DNA of 64,000 nucleotides from Elgaria multicarinata webbii (GCF_023053635.1 NC_086180.1:39360947-39424946), one strand, 5' to 3'; positions 22,043-34,255 are shown, counted from the first letter of the stretch. A program made the numbers and translations. The notes: generated from the sequence alone by a model not told the origin.

Positions 22043-22045
22043 TTA

Positions 22046-24300
22046 GAAACCTAACAATGGATGTATTTGGAAAGATATCTAAATAAAGCTAATGACAGTG
22101 TGGGAAAAAACTCCTACCTCTTAGAAAGAACTGGGACAGAATATTAAGTTGAGATGATTGGAATGGGCATGTGGGCCACAGTGACATACAGTAAAATAAT
22201 GTCAAACAATGGTTTGTTGTGGCTTGGATGAGTGGCTACTGCTGTTTCTCGCTCACGTGATGTCTAGCAAAAGAAGAAATGTATGACATGACATCTTCCT
22301 GTTCAGCATTTCCCCATCCAACTCATTGGCTGCCCATCGCAAGAACTGGGGAAATTCTGAATGCAACGACACCAAAGGAGGAATTTATTTTACTAGATAT
22401 TACTTGGAAATTGTCTGAGGTTATTGGCAGTCACACATCCCCTGAAATGTCCCTCTTGCCTGTTTAACCTACTGCCAGCTTTCCCTTGCCCAAAATCACT
22501 CACTGGCCACATGAGGAAGATATATCTTCTCAGTAGAGATGTGAAGGCCTGTGGGGAGTGGGGGAGGAACAGAAAAAGTGGGGAAACCTTGCCCCCAATA
22601 ATTCTGGTGGAAAAGCCTTTTTTCCCCAGGGAGTTTTTGGAAAATTGGGAAACCTCCGTTTTCTAATTTTGTTTGCTTTGTGGGAGAAAGCAACGCTGTT
22701 CCATACCATTGTACAAGATACTCACTAAAGTCAATATCTCCAGTTCCATTGGTCCTGTCACATTCCATATAGAATTACTTTATCAATAATTTAAAATAAA
22801 ATATTTTTGTATATATTCAGCAACATTTTAAGTTCTGCTCTAGCTATAAGAGAAGCTGCTTTTAAACTTCTATCAAAAACACTGTTCTTAAAATTGGCAA
22901 TTGCAAACTGCCGTTCTTGTATTACATGCAACTAAACACAAATATAATATTTCAAGATATTCATGCCAAACTTCACATTCTGAAACAGTCGGCATGAAGG
23001 AATGAAATTGTTCAGCCATTTTATGTGTTGTTCCTAATTATAAAATGGTTGCTTTTTTTGTTTAGGGGCTGTTCTGGCCAGGAAATTCAAAAGGGCTGCT
23101 CAGGAAACTGACACCTATTTATGCTGAGAATTATAAATTTCACAAAATTTCACTTCTCTTCTGATTGGCCAAGTCAAAAAAGCAAAAGAAAAAAAGATTG
23201 GAAATTACACTACCAATGGACTGGGGAACGGTGTCTTCATGGGACTGGGTTGATGCCACCTCCCTCTCAAACCACACGCTTTCCTTCCCCTGGGGTGGCA
23301 TCAGGTAATCCTGACGCTGAGAAGGGAGCATGGGGTTTCTGGGTGGGCATCTGGGGACCAGAGCTACCCCTCACTCTTCCTGGTGGAAGGCGACCAATCG
23401 CAGGCCGCCTTCCACCAGGCACTGCCTAGCCACACCTCCGTTGTGACTCTGGGGCGAGGCGAGGGGCTGTCTTGATGCTGTCTTGCACGTCTTTGCCTCA
23501 TTCCTGAGGAAAAAAATCAGGGTAAGTCCCCGACTTTTCCCCTCCATAGCTTCAGCAGAAAGCCCCTGCCCCTGGGGTGGGTGGTGCACAATTGCAGTGC
23601 CGTTGCATAATTGATGCCACACCACTGCACACCCACCCTGGGGTTTTCTGAGCATTTACACAGCCCCCAGAATGAGCTGAACTCTTTTATTGATAGGGCT
23701 GGCTTAAGTAGGAAAGCAATCTAGATAATGTTTAGATGGATGCGTATTTCCATCTAATTACTCTTTTGGTTAACTGCTAAAACTGTTTTATAATATGTCC
23801 CCCGTCTCCTGGAAATATAATTGCAGCAACCGTTGAAAGGATGCTTTCAAAAACTTTAGTAAAATCTAAATGTGTTGTTTTAACTTTGGTCTGAGATCTT
23901 GATTTCTACCCCAGACCAAATTGCCGCTAACAGCCGGTACAGTGGGTTGGCTAGATCAGTAAGTTAGTGAGGTCAAAGTGCTGTTTTAGTGGAAAGCATG
24001 CATGAAATACTTTACTTTGCGTCAGCAATGAGGATCACTGGAGGTTCGAAGTTAGCTGGTTGCTCCCCTCTCCCCTCTCACACTACAAACTACAGGAATG
24101 CCATCCACACTCAGTAATCAATATATCATCCAAACTGAACAGATCGGTATACATAGTGTACAGCATTTAGAGTACATCATGTTTGTACATTACAACGTTA
24201 CCTTCTGGGTCCTTCGCACCATTATAAATGTTTAGGTAAGGTTTATGTTGGTGAAGAAGAAAGAGTAGAAGGACCACTAGAGGGCAGTACGTATAAAGCT
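22046..24300. other. Intergenic with one dispersed fragment
   Basis: At about 22,536-22,690 a stretch beginning tagagatgtgaaggcctgtg with ccccagggagtttttgg resembles, in reverse, 61,230-61,350 (ending aattttacatctctag). The region 23,200-23,660 is GC-richer with short open frames, but no domain or known repeat was recognised. Confidence 0.45.
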
Positions 24301-24417
24301 CAGCCTTCCTCAACCGGGCAGGAACCAGATGTGCTGGACTATAACTCCCATTACCCCATGGGGATGTTAGGAGTTGTAGTTCAAATACATCTGGGGGCAC
24401 CAGGTTGGGGAATGCTA
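24301..24417. repeat. hAT MITE, family C
   Basis: It starts CAGCCTTCCTCAACCGGGCA and ends ggggcaccaggttggggaat, with actataactcccatta and aggagttgtagttcaa as paired arms. Confidence 0.75.
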
Positions 24418-24883
24418 TGGCTTACTCCATGACTACTGGAAGCCCTATGAGGCACTTCTGCTCTACACAGTGAGTGCACTGGAACAATACACCAATGTTT
24501 GGTTTGAGTTTTATTGTCTCAGGAGATCATTTTCAAAGAGGGTTGGTTGCTTGCTGTCATTCTTCCTGCTTCACCTGAAGTGGGGGAGCACAACATGAAA
24601 ATGCAAGTCAAAGCAAAATGAAAAGTTTCATGCTGCAGCTAGAAGCTCCTGGTGATTCCCTCAAAAAGTTAATGTCTTCTGGAAGAAAGCAGATCATAGG
24701 CCTTTCTCTGAAGCAACAACAACCACACAACAAACTCCTATATGCAAATAGGAAACCTACATTGACAAGGAAGTTCATTCAGTTTTTCTTCTGAATTCTG
24801 TCTCCTGCATTTAGCATCCTTCAGGAGTGTCACAATTTTGTTTTAGAGAAACGGAAATGTATTTAAATAATTGTGCAGCCTAG

Positions 24884-24996
24884 TCCTATGCATATCAACT
24901 CAGAAATAGGTCCCATCGTATTCAGCAGGGCTTTCCAATATTGAATTCTTTACAAATCCTATTGAATTTAGTGGGATTTACTTCTGAGTAGATGTA
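24884..24996. repeat. Palindromic MITE, family A
   Basis: It starts gcagcctagtcctatgcata. The inner arms caggtc-like ataggtcccatcgtattcag and tgaatttagtgggatttact pair; the copy is interrupted in the middle by about 25 extra bases. Confidence 0.6.
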
Positions 24997-25813
24997 CTGT
25001 TTGTCTATGATTACCTATTGGCAGTAGTCTTGTCTGAACATTTTATAGATTTCCCTAAATAAGATACCATTTTTAAAACAACAACAACAGATCATTTGCA
25101 TGACATCACTCCCTTGCCCTAAAGTAAATAAATTTGAAGAGAGTCTGAGAAAAGTTCTGAGCCAAATGCAGCTTGGCGTGTTAATTCATTGCATAAGCAG
25201 TATTTTCTATGTCACTTTTTATTGTGTGTAATTAATCCAACAAGATTTTTATTCGAAACTATGAAAATGTCTATGGGCCAAATAATTATATTGGATCACT
25301 TCCTTGCAATTGTGAGAGTTACTCATGAAGTTTGGCGAGATGCTAATGCCTCCTGTAAATTCTGCGGGGTGGGTGGGGAAGCTGTCCTTTGATTTCAGTG
25401 GTCCCTTATATATGATTGGGCACTCCTCTTTTGGGAAGAATCTTGAAACAGTTTTGGTTGCAACATGGCTTGATTGGTTTTAAATTCTTAGCACCCATTT
25501 CTCAAGTCAGCAAGTCCCATAGTCTAGTTCTGTTCTAGATCTTGTGAAACACTGACCTTAGTAAATTTGTGTACTGCCTCTTTAAGAGGCAAGCCCAGAA
25601 GGCTTCAGTGTCAACAACTATCTGAGAGGAGTAGAAGGGGATTCTTTCACTTTGTACAGAAGTCACTAGGACCAGTTGGGCTTGCATGATATTCTGAGGC
25701 CAGGAGAATCAAATCCTGGGCCTGTATAACTGTGCCAGCTACCAAGGACAATTATGCAGTTAATGGTGCAATCCTATCTGAATGGCTGTAAGCCTCTGAA
25801 CTTGGAAGCTTAG
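24997..25813. other. Intergenic, nothing recognised
   Basis: No exon or repeat family recognised. A 67-codon frame at 25,189-25,392 lacks any domain. Confidence 0.5.
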
Positions 25814-25980
25814 TAGGATGACCATATGAAAAGCAGGACAGGGCTCCTATATCTTTAACAGTTGTATAGAAAATAGAATTTCAGCAGGTGTCATTTGTAT
25901 GCATGCAGCACCTGGTGAAATTCCCTCTTCATCACAACAGTTAAAGCTGCAGGAGCCCTGCCCTCTTTTGTATCTGGTGA
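25814..25980. mobile_element. Short hAT-like MITE of the TAGGGTGACC group
   Basis: It starts taggatgaccatatgaaaag, then acagggctcctatatcttta. The right end, cctgccctcttttgtatctg, is a worn inverted copy. Its whole length matches, in order, the left half of the snapback element at 46,243-46,561 (tttaacagttg, gaatttcagcagg, accTGGTG, ttccctcttcatcacaacag). Confidence 0.75.
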
Positions 25981-26104
25981 AGTAACAGGACTTTTCTTTA
26001 TTGCATAACCCTATTTTAAATTAAGTAGGGGAAAAGACAGAGCCAGAACTACAAGATGTGATTACAAAGTTAAAATATAAGGTTTCCATTATAGCCCACT
26101 TTTC

Positions 26105-26420
26105 TCCTAAAATATCTCTATATTTGTTGCCTGGTAATGGATTGGATGAGGGCCAAGAAAGTGAAGATCAATCCCAACAAGATGGATGTACAGTTGGTGG
26201 TAGGTTCTGGAAGGGTTGTACTCTCATTAAATGAACAATTTCACAGGTTGTTGAGTTTGTTGATCCTTTTCTGTACTAAAGATGCCCAAGTAGCCTTGGT
26301 AGCACAAGCTAAGGTGGTGTACCAGCTGCAACGCCTCCTTGATAGAAATACCCTGGCTACTTTTTTCAAGCTATGTTTAAATATGGGCAAAAAATCATAG
26401 TTGGAGCCTGTCTTCAGGGC
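26105..26420 (+). mobile_element. L2-type LINE fragment
   Basis: Codons read VMDWMRAKKVKINPNKMDVQ and then QVALVAQAKVVYQLQRLLDR, matching VMDWMRANKLRINPDKTEV and the following IYQLCRYLDRDSLAT of the L2-type copy at 29.1-30.5 kb. The stretch between the two blocks is shortened. It begins just after the position of the YADD motif. Confidence 0.8.
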
Positions 26421-26995
26421 ACAAGGTTGGCAGCACTCCACCACCAAACCCCGTGCTCTTGCTGGTGCGTCGCAGTGGCAGCAACTTGTCCTAATGAGGG
26501 GAGGCAGTGTGGGCTTTCTGGAAGCTGTTAGGCTTTCTGGGCCCACCCCCTGATTCGATTCTTTAGCTGCGACATCTAACTGATGCAGCACGGATCCAGA
26601 GCCACTTTGGGGCAAAGACAACGTCAAGTCAGCCCCCTGGTTGACAATCATCCCTTCATCTAAGGAAGCAGAATAGTCTCTTAAGGATATCAGATTTTTT
26701 AAAAAGAGGATCGTGTTTCTGTGGGCAGTTACTGCTGCCAATTAACTTTCTTAATGCTAAAAGCTGAGTGGCGTGTCCTTGAACAAAGGCTATAAAGGCC
26801 AAACTACATGTGACATGGTGTATGTGTTTAAACAAGCATGCTTAATCTGGCTGCTTTTATTCTGGAGAAAAAATAGTCATGGAACCCCAATTTGGAACAT
26901 GATCTTGATCTGGATTGTAGCCCCTGTACTTGTTTTCTACTGAAAACTGCCTCCAGCCTGGCTTCTGTATGCCCCCGAAGTTGTTGAAATGGACT
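26421..26995. other. Intergenic, unassigned
   Basis: A minus-strand frame of 166 codons (26,241-26,741) runs through here and over the L2 fragment. It has no domain I recognise and its last part is antisense to the LINE. Confidence 0.45.
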
Positions 26996-26996
26996 T

Positions 26997-27429
26997 CCTT
27001 AAGTAGGGTGACCAACTGTCAGGATTTCCCCGGATTTGTCCTGGTTTTTGTTCTTTCCATGGTGTCAGGGGGGATTTTCTATAATTTTCAATAATGTCCT
27101 GGAATGACACACCTTCCTCTTTAAGGCTGCCATTAGCATGGCAGGAGGGAATGACATGCTTTCTTGAGGCACATCATTCCCCCAACCCGAGCTCCAATTG
27201 AGGTCTTAAAGGGGAAAGTGGGTCATTCGTGGACATTATAGAAAAGGCCCCAATTGGAGTGGATGGTGGTGGTGCAGAATGAAATCCTTTCCCCTCCTCC
27301 ACTCCAATCGGGTTCTTTAAGGTGGCGGGGGAATAACGTACTTTCTGCAGGACTCAGAAAGCTGCTTCCCCACACACACACTAGGTGTCCTCTTTTTTGG
27401 TTTCCCAAATATGGTCACCCTACCTTAAG
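26997..27429. mobile_element. 420-bp internally deleted relative of the 2.7-kb hAT-like element
   Basis: The ends are TAGGGTGACC (27,004) and GGTCACCCTA (to 27,422). The flanking 7 bases CCTTAAG are identical on both sides (26,997-27,003 and 27,423-27,429). Its left end continues to tttccccggatttgtcctgg and its right end, read inward on the reverse strand, gives tttgggaaaccaaaaaagag. These are the same two unlike ends as in the 5,152-7,852 element, but in the opposite orientation. The tandem arrays are absent. Confidence 0.8.
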
Positions 27430-28123
27430 AAGGTGTCCAAGTAGTAGGCACATCCCCTCTCATACCTTTTACCCTGCTCAATCTTTATATGCATCTTGAA
27501 TGTTTGTGTAATCACCTGTTCCTTGCACCCTCTGGTTTCATATAACACCAGCAACTGTTTGCTTTCTTGCTTTCCATTTGTTGATGTTGCTGGTCAGGCT
27601 GAGGGGAAATCCCTTTCTTTTCCCACAAGCTTCTGGACTTCCTGGGGGCTCTTCCTTAATCATGCTATGAACTTGCATGGTTTTGCTCTCTAACTGTTCT
27701 TCTAATCAGACTGCCTCGAGACCATGTGCTATTATACAAACGGCAAACTGTTGACCTTGCAAAATGGTGTCAAAGGTACATACCCTGTTTAGACGCCAAA
27801 GAGCATATCAGGAGCTGTGGAGAACATTTAAGCTTGAACATGGGCTAACCTAGGGTTAACTCTCATTGAAATCAGGAGGGCTTATTTTTGAGTACTCATG
27901 TATCGGATTGCACTGCAAGGTATCCTTTTATGTTTTGGAAGAGGCACCTTGGCAAATTGAGGGGAAATTAGCAAAATAAGTCCCATTGCTTATTCTTGTC
28001 TCATAAAATGAAATACTCTGTCCAAAATTGTCCTTGGAGTTCACAATGAGACACAGTGATGTAATAATTGCTAATGCATTTCCTTACTAAAGCAGGAGTA
28101 GACTTTTGAAAGGAAAATATTCT
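27430..28123. other. Intergenic with a worn family A MITE
   Basis: A degraded family A copy lies at about 27,838-27,917 (tgaaatcaggagggcttatt ... tatcggattgcac). Nothing else recognised. Confidence 0.45.
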
Positions 28124-28196
28124 TCATAGAATCATAGAATAGTAGAGTTGGAAGGGGCCTATAAGGCCATCGAGTCCAACCCCCTGCTCAATGTAT
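28124..28196 (-). mobile_element. CR1 LINE, extreme 3' stub
   Basis: The string tcatagaatcatagaatagt then agagttggaaggggcctata and aggccatcgagtccaacccc is the reverse complement of the CR1 3' terminus, the same as at 16,405 and 32,504. Only about 73 bases remain. Confidence 0.9.
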
Positions 28197-28379
28197 TAGT
28201 GGCAAAAGTATATAGAAAATTATGTAATTCTTTAATATACTGAGACAGGCTTTTCTCCCTTAACAGCCTGTCTGGTCACTGAGTTCACCAGATAAGGTAG
28301 TTCTGGTGGTTCCATATGGACCTATAGAATGAACTCCATTTGGAGTTCATTCTGAGTACAGTGTTAAAAGTATTGGCTC

Positions 28380-28612
28380 CTTCTCTGTAAAACTCCCTGT
28401 TTGTTAATGTCAGGCTGGCTCCAGCCTTGTTTTGTTTTTTAGCACCTGCTGAAAAAAGCCTTTCCTGAATGACGAGCCACCGCTTTATCTGCATGATTTG
28501 ATTTTAAAGATTTTAATTCTGTATTTTGATTTTCTTTATTTTTATTGTTATCTCTCAGGAAACTTTTTGGATATAGTGTGATATATAAATCTTGTAATAA
28601 AGAATAAAGGAT
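28380..28612 (+). mobile_element. Possible LINE 3' end
   Basis: Codons near 28,440 could read HLLKKAFPE, like the end of L2/CR1-type proteins, followed by an AT-rich 3'UTR-like stretch ending gtgatatataaatcttgtaa then taaagaataaagg. The assignment is weak. Confidence 0.35.
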
Positions 28613-28718
28613 ATTCTAAGTTACTTTACATAAAGAAATATTCTAGATCTTCCTATAAGTTAATAAAAAAAGAAAGAAAAAAAAGTCAGGATCCGAAGAA
28701 CCATAAATCTAGTTAAGG

Positions 28719-28995
28719 CATGGGCAACTTTTGGCTTTCCAGATGTTTTGGCTTACAACTCCCATCATCTCGCACCATTAGCTATGCTGACTAGGACTGA
28801 TGAGAATTGTAGGCAAAACCATCTGGAGGTCCACAAGTTTCTCACCTCTGATCTAATTCCATAAACCCAATGCTGTCTTCCCCCAAACTGGTGCCCTCCA
28901 GGTGTGTCAGACTGCAACTCCCATAATACCTAAGCATTATGGGAATTATGGGAGTTGGAGTCCAATACATCTGGAGGGCACCAGGTTTGGGGAAA
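28719..28995. repeat. Two neighbouring hAT MITEs, family C
   Basis: Copy one runs about 28,719-28,848 (tccagatgttttggcttaca ... accatctggaggtccacaag). Copy two runs about 28,876-28,995 (cttcccccaaactggtgccc ... ctggagggcaccaggtttgg). The second is closer to a perfect palindrome. Confidence 0.75.
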
Positions 28996-29129
28996 GTTTA
29001 TCTAAGGAAAACTTAGACTGATTTTTATGTGTTGCATTCCACAATAGATAGTCTTTTAAGATGAAAATACCAGCCAAACAAATATGTCTTCATCCTTTTG
29101 GAGAGTCAGACACAATTCTGGTACATGAA

Positions 29130-30552
29130 TGTTGTGTAACGTTTGGGCTTCAGGCCTGGTTTTGAAATAGAAATTGCCTTGGTTGCCCTGTGGGATGACC
29201 TTTGCTGGGAGAGGGACTGGGGGAGTGTGACTCTGTTGATTCTCTTGGACCTCTCAGCGGCTTTCGATACCATTGTTATCCTTCTGGATAGGTTGTCTGG
29301 GCTGGGAGTTGAAGGCACTGTTTTGCAGTGGTTCTGCTCCTACTTGCATGGCCGATTCCAGAAGGTGGTGCTGGGGGATTATTGCTCCGTGCCATGGCAT
29401 TTAGGCCATGGGGTTCCACAGCACTCAATTTTATCCCCTATGCTGTTTAACATTTACATGAAACCTCTGGGAGAGGTTATCCGGAGATGTGAGTTGAGGT
29501 GTCATCCATATGCGGATGATACCCAGCTCTATCTCTCCTTTTCATCAAACCCAGGTAAGGCAGTGGCTGTACTGAATCAGTGCCTGAGCAGAGTAATGGA
29601 CTGGATGAGGGCCAATAAACTGAGAATCAATCCAGACAAGACGGAGGTACTATTAGTGGGTGGTTCACCTGTCAGGCTAGGTGATGTTCACTCTGTTCTA
29701 GATGGGGTTGCACCCCCCTAAAGGATTGGGTTCGTAGTTTGGGGGTGCTCTTGGATCCAGAACTGTCACTTGAGGCACAGGTGAACTCAGTGGCAAAGAG
29801 AACCTTTAATCAGCTTAGGCTGATATACCAACTGTGCCGTTATCTGGACAGAGATAGCCTAGCTACAGTTATCCATGCTCTCATAACCTCTTGTTTGGAT
29901 TATACGTAGGGCTGCCTTTGAAAACAGTCCGGAAACTTCAACTGGTACAGCACAGGGCAGCATGTTTACTAACAGCGACTGGCCAATGAGACCACATCAT
30001 GACAGTCCTTTTCCAACTTCACTGGCTGCCAGTCCAGGTCTGAGCCTGATTCAAAGTGCTGGCATTAACATTTAAAGCCCTAAATGGCTTTGGGCCAGGC
30101 TATCTGAAGGAACACCTCCTTCCATATGCACCTGCCCAGACCTTAAGGTCATCTCCAGGGGTCCTTCTCTGTGAGCCCCTGCCAAAGGAAGTGAGGCAGG
30201 TGGCTACCAAGAGGAGGGCCTTCTCTGCTGTGGCATCCAGGCTGTGGAATGAGCTCCCTAAGGAGGTTCGCCTGGCACCTACACTATATTCTTTCAGATG
30301 CCAGGTGAAGACCTTTTGATTCTCTCAGCATTTTAACAGTTTATAAATTTAATTTTAACTTTGCTGTTTTAAATTTGTATTTCTGCACTGCTGCTGATTT
30401 TATCCTGGTTGTGCTTTTACATTGTATTTTATATCATGTTTTTATACTCTTTGTTTTATACTTTGAATGGTTTTAATTTTTGTGAACCACCCAGGGAGCT
30501 TTGGCTATTGGGCGGTATAAAAATAAATTAAATTAAATTAAATAAATAAATA
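29130..30552 (+). mobile_element. L2-type LINE, 5'-truncated, 3'-complete
   Basis: Plus-strand codons encode the reverse transcriptase from LLILLDLSAAFDT through VLQWFCSYLHGRFQKV, SILSPMLFNIYMKPLGEVI, the catalytic YADD (in YADDTQLYLSFS) and VMDWMRANKLRINPDKTEVLLV (29,143-29,720). After frame changes, FKALNGFGPGYLKEHLLPY and AFSAVASRLWNELPKEVRLA follow, ending SFRCQVKTF at 30,319. The 3'UTR ends with the signature gagctttggctattgggcgg and a (taaat)n/(aaat)n tail at 30,524-30,552. At least one frameshift lies between 29,721 and 30,055. The L2 clade assignment rests on motif wording and tail; it could be a close CR1/L2 relative. Confidence 0.88.
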
Positions 30553-31067
30553 ATGTTAAAAGCAAACACAAAAAAATCCACCTGATTTTTCTGACATGAA
30601 GGCTATCTTTGACTATTTTTCACCCAGCACTGTATTCATACCTGTAAGATATGAACACAAACGTATAGATTGTAGTCACATGTTCTCTCTCTCCCTCTCC
30701 CTGCCCTTCTTTGTAACCCAATAGTTTGACTTGAGCAAGTGTTGGAAAAAAGGGCCAAACTACTGATAACCTATTCCCCACTCCCCAAAACACACTCCAA
30801 ATAACACACATTTCTAGAGGAAGGGTCCCTCTTGTTGGTTGCACAAAAATTGTAAATAGCCATGTTGATCCATTGGAGGTGTGGGTGGGAATCCAAGCCA
30901 TAGAATGATAATACCTGCATTACAATCTATTAGAATTCTGTGGCTTTGGGATTTCCTCTTTTGCCTAGTAATTTTCTGAAAGATCTACTCCTGTTCATGG
31001 CAAATGGATACTTGCTGCCCAGTTAGAATGGTTTTGCCATTAATAAGCATTTTGGAAGATATCACAA
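30553..31067. other. Intergenic, nothing recognised
   Basis: No exon or repeat family recognised. Confidence 0.5.
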
Positions 31068-31190
31068 GGGTGGTCAACGTGTGGCCCTCCAGATGCTTTG
31101 GCCTATAATTCCCATGATCCCTCACCATTGGCTATACTGGTTAGGGCTGATGGGAGTTGAAGACCAAAACATCCGGAGGGCCACATATTA
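31068..31190. repeat. hAT MITE, family C
   Basis: The arms gtggccctccagatgctttg and aaaacatccggagggccaca pair, as do cctataattcccatg and tgatgggagttgaagacc. Confidence 0.75.
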
Positions 31191-32503
31191 CACAGTCCTG
31201 CATTATATGATCACCGATATATAGTTGTGAGTATGTGTGTAAGATAGGGGCACTTCAAGTTGTGCCCCTGAAGGAGCTGTTTATGGTCAAGAGAACATAG
31301 CATATTCTTAGCACCTGCTGACACAGTTGGTTGAATGTGCAGTTTGCTTTCTGTATTCATGGACGCATACACTCGTATAAACTGTTTTCCCTTTCTTGAT
31401 GCCAGACTTGTCACTGACACTTCAAACAAAAAATCTCATTTTTTCCTTTTTTAGAATTATGTTTTATTTCCACTGAAGTAGATTAAATGGTGAACTTAAG
31501 TATCAATAAAACCAAAATGTACATCAATACATCAAAGAAGTTTGATTTATGGGTCTATTCAGCTGACAACTGTCAGTTTGTGACATTTGCGGTGTTCTTT
31601 AAGTGTATCAGATTTCCCAGTAAATGTAACTAATGCAGGTAATAATAAATGCACAAGTGTTAGTCACACACTGAAGGAAGGAACGCAAGATGCTTCTGCA
31701 AGTGGTGTGGCTTTAGGCTTTGCATCTGAAGAAACAGATGTTTACCCCTTATCCAAAATCTGCTAATGGGAACAGATCAAAAGTTATTGGATTTTTTTAA
31801 AGAAACAAGAATGCATGGAAGGTCAAAAGCAAAGGATATGTTTATGCAAAGCCAAATTACTGGAGTCGGAATTTCAGATGCATTTCCTCTGTGAATGGTT
31901 CAGCCCAGTGGGTGCTATGGGTACACAAGTACATCACACCATCTTTTTCTAGTGTGAAGCAGAGGGCTCAGCCTATGCCTACATGTGGAGCTCAGATCAC
32001 TCTCTTGTACCATTTAACTGTTGGATGTAGGGACAAAAACTATGTGAAGCACATAATTATAGCTCCTGACGTAAAAAGCAAACAAACTTTAAAGCAGCCC
32101 TGGGACAGCCATATTGGGGCGCTGGCACCAGATGAAGGGGTTAACTCTTCTGCACCGTTTTCCAAATCAAAAATCACCCTGTCCCCAAAATGCTATTAAC
32201 CTCACTGTGCTGTGTAGGATGGAAAGGCAGAATAAATTGGCTCTCCTTTCCCCCACAAAAGGATTAATAGGAATTGGAAGGGGGTGGGCATGGAATTTCA
32301 ATTCAGAAAATGGAATAAAGAGACAGGGTTAAACATCCCTCTCCCAGTACCAGGGTCCTACATCATCCTTGCCCCCTTTAAGTTATTTAACTTAAATAAA
32401 CAAACTTGGGGACCCTGGGTCTTTCAGAAGGATAGCTCCTAGCCCTTCCAATCAAAAAGTGTTGCATCTTTACCTCCTCAATGGCTTTTTTGTGGTAAGA
32501 AAG
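31191..32503. other. Intergenic, nothing recognised
   Basis: No exon, LINE coding part or MITE recognised. Short frames such as 31,891-32,199 have no domain. Confidence 0.5.
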
Positions 32504-33016
32504 AATCATAGAATAGTAGAGTTGGAAGGAGCCTATAAGGCCATCGAATCCAACCCCCCTGCTCAATGCAGGAATCTGCCCTAAAGCATACTAAACAGAC
32601 GGTTGTCCAGCTGCCTCTTGTGTGGGAGAGCCCACAACCTCCCTAGGTAACTGGTTCCATTTTTGTACTGCTCTAACAGCCAGGACGTTTTTCCTGATGT
32701 CCAGCTGGAATCTGACTTCCTTTAACTTGAACCCGTTATTCCATGTCCTGCACTCTGGGAGGATCGAGAAGAGATCCTGGCCCTCCTCTGTGTGACAACC
32801 TTTTAAGTATTTGAAGAGTGCTATCATGTCTCCCCTCAATTTTCTCTCCTCCAGGCTAAACAGTTCTTTCAGCCTCTCTTCATAGGGGTTTGTTTCCAGA
32901 CCCCTGTGGGGGATCTACATTGGTCATCCTGGTTGCCCTCCTCTGAACATGCTCCAGCTTGTCTGCGTCCTTCTTGAATTGTGGAGCCCAGAACTGGACG
33001 CAATACTCTAGATGAA
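32504..33016 (-). mobile_element. CR1 LINE, 3' end
   Basis: The minus strand encodes [40 protein letters not shown] and [20 protein letters not shown], the CR1 C-terminal region. The 3' terminus is atcatagaatagtagagttg at 32,506. It is more broken than the 16.4-kb copy: the frame is interrupted on both sides of 32,591-32,839, and a short extra segment (about gggggatctacattggtcat) lies near 32,907. Confidence 0.92.
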
Positions 33017-33023
33017 TGAAGAA

Positions 33024-33106
33024 ATGGTGGGAAAACAGAGGAGGATGTCTGGACCCCTCATAAAATCCTCTGTTTGGAGCAGGAGGATTTCACAATAAAT
33101 GCCTTT
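33024..33106 (-). repeat. Dispersed repeat family G, fragment
   Basis: The string gaagaaatggtgggaaaaca then gaggaggat ... cctcataaaat ... cacaataaa matches in order 48,675-48,770 (gaagaagtggtggaaaaaca, taggaggattatg, cctcataaaattcc, cacaataaaaacc). Confidence 0.6.
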
Positions 33107-33743
33107 ACTGTAGATTTGTTTGGTCACAGATTTTTCTGTATTGTATCTATTTAGGCCCTAAGCCATATCCTAGATTGTGTAATACTTTTGCATTCCCAGG
33201 CTTCCTCCCCTTTTCTAGGAGGGGGTGTGGTGTTCTTTAGCATTTTTCATTTTGTCATTTTTTCATAAACATTTTATGTTTTCTTCTTAGAAAATAAAAA
33301 TAAGGAAACGAAGGATTCACACAACATCCCCCTTCCAATCCCAAACAGACACCAATTCATCCTTAACATGCTTCCCACATTCTCCAAATTATGAATCAAC
33401 ATAAGCTTAGCAGATAAGTTTTTTGAAGCATGTCTGCAATTCAAATGAGTTTAACCATTTTCAAGACCGGGATGCACATGGTTATCCACAGCAAGACAAC
33501 TGCAAAAAACGCTAAGATCTCTCTCTGGTATTTACTTTATAGAACCAACTGTGAGTTTACTCAGGAAAGGTGACAGTATTATTCCATGGAAAATTTTATT
33601 TTGGAAAAAGATCCCTCCCCCCCCCGCAACCGCCCCTTGAATCTGAGTGACACATCAATGAATCACCCACAGTATGAATTGTATCAAGATTTCGTGTTAT
33701 GACCTTTAGTGAATCAACACTTTTTTTCTTTTGGTTTCTATGT

Positions 33744-33744
<1 letters not shown>
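33107..33744. other. Intergenic, nothing recognised
   Basis: AT-rich, with a C run near 33,617. No exon or repeat family recognised. Confidence 0.5.

Positions 33745-33794
<50 letters not shown>
33745..33794. repeat. (AG)n microsatellite
   Basis: About 25 uninterrupted AG units. Confidence 0.97.
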
Positions 33795-33797
<3 letters not shown>

Positions 33798-33964
33798 GGT
33801 TAGAGAACGTAGTCTGTTCTAGCAATTAAGTAGTGAATTTTTTAGTCAGAATTTCCAAGCTTTGCTAATAATGTTGCTTGGTATACAATGCTAGATTTCA
33901 TTCACATGGCAGTAAGTAAGCATGTTGATTATTTGTGTGATAGATGTGTGGTATGGTGTTTTAG

Positions 33965-34085
33965 GGCGCAATCCTATGCAAGTTAACACATGAAAAAAGT
34001 CCTACAACTCCAAGCATTCTGGCTGGGGAATGCTGGCAGTTGTAGGACTTTAAAAATATATATGTTAACATGCATAGGATCATTC
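33965..34085. repeat. Palindromic MITE, family B
   Basis: It starts gcgcaatcctatgcaagtta and ends ttaacatgcataggatcatt. The inner arms aaaaaagtcctacaactcca and gcagttgtaggactttaaaa pair. Confidence 0.78.
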
Positions 34086-34255
34086 CCTTAGGTTTTTACT
34101 AATGCAAAGATGAATGTTGGAGTCCCTCTTTCTTCTTCTATGTCAATCATTGTACAATTCCAGACTCCAGAAGTACACCTTTGGTTATATTTCAGTTTCT
34201 CTCTATAAGCAGGCTTGTGCTCTGTATATTTGGCAATACTCTGAGCTACTGTGAT

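Noticed and set aside
26241-26741. Minus-strand frame of 166 codons
   Set aside because: Its C-terminal part is antisense to an L2-type fragment, and the remainder has no recognisable domain.
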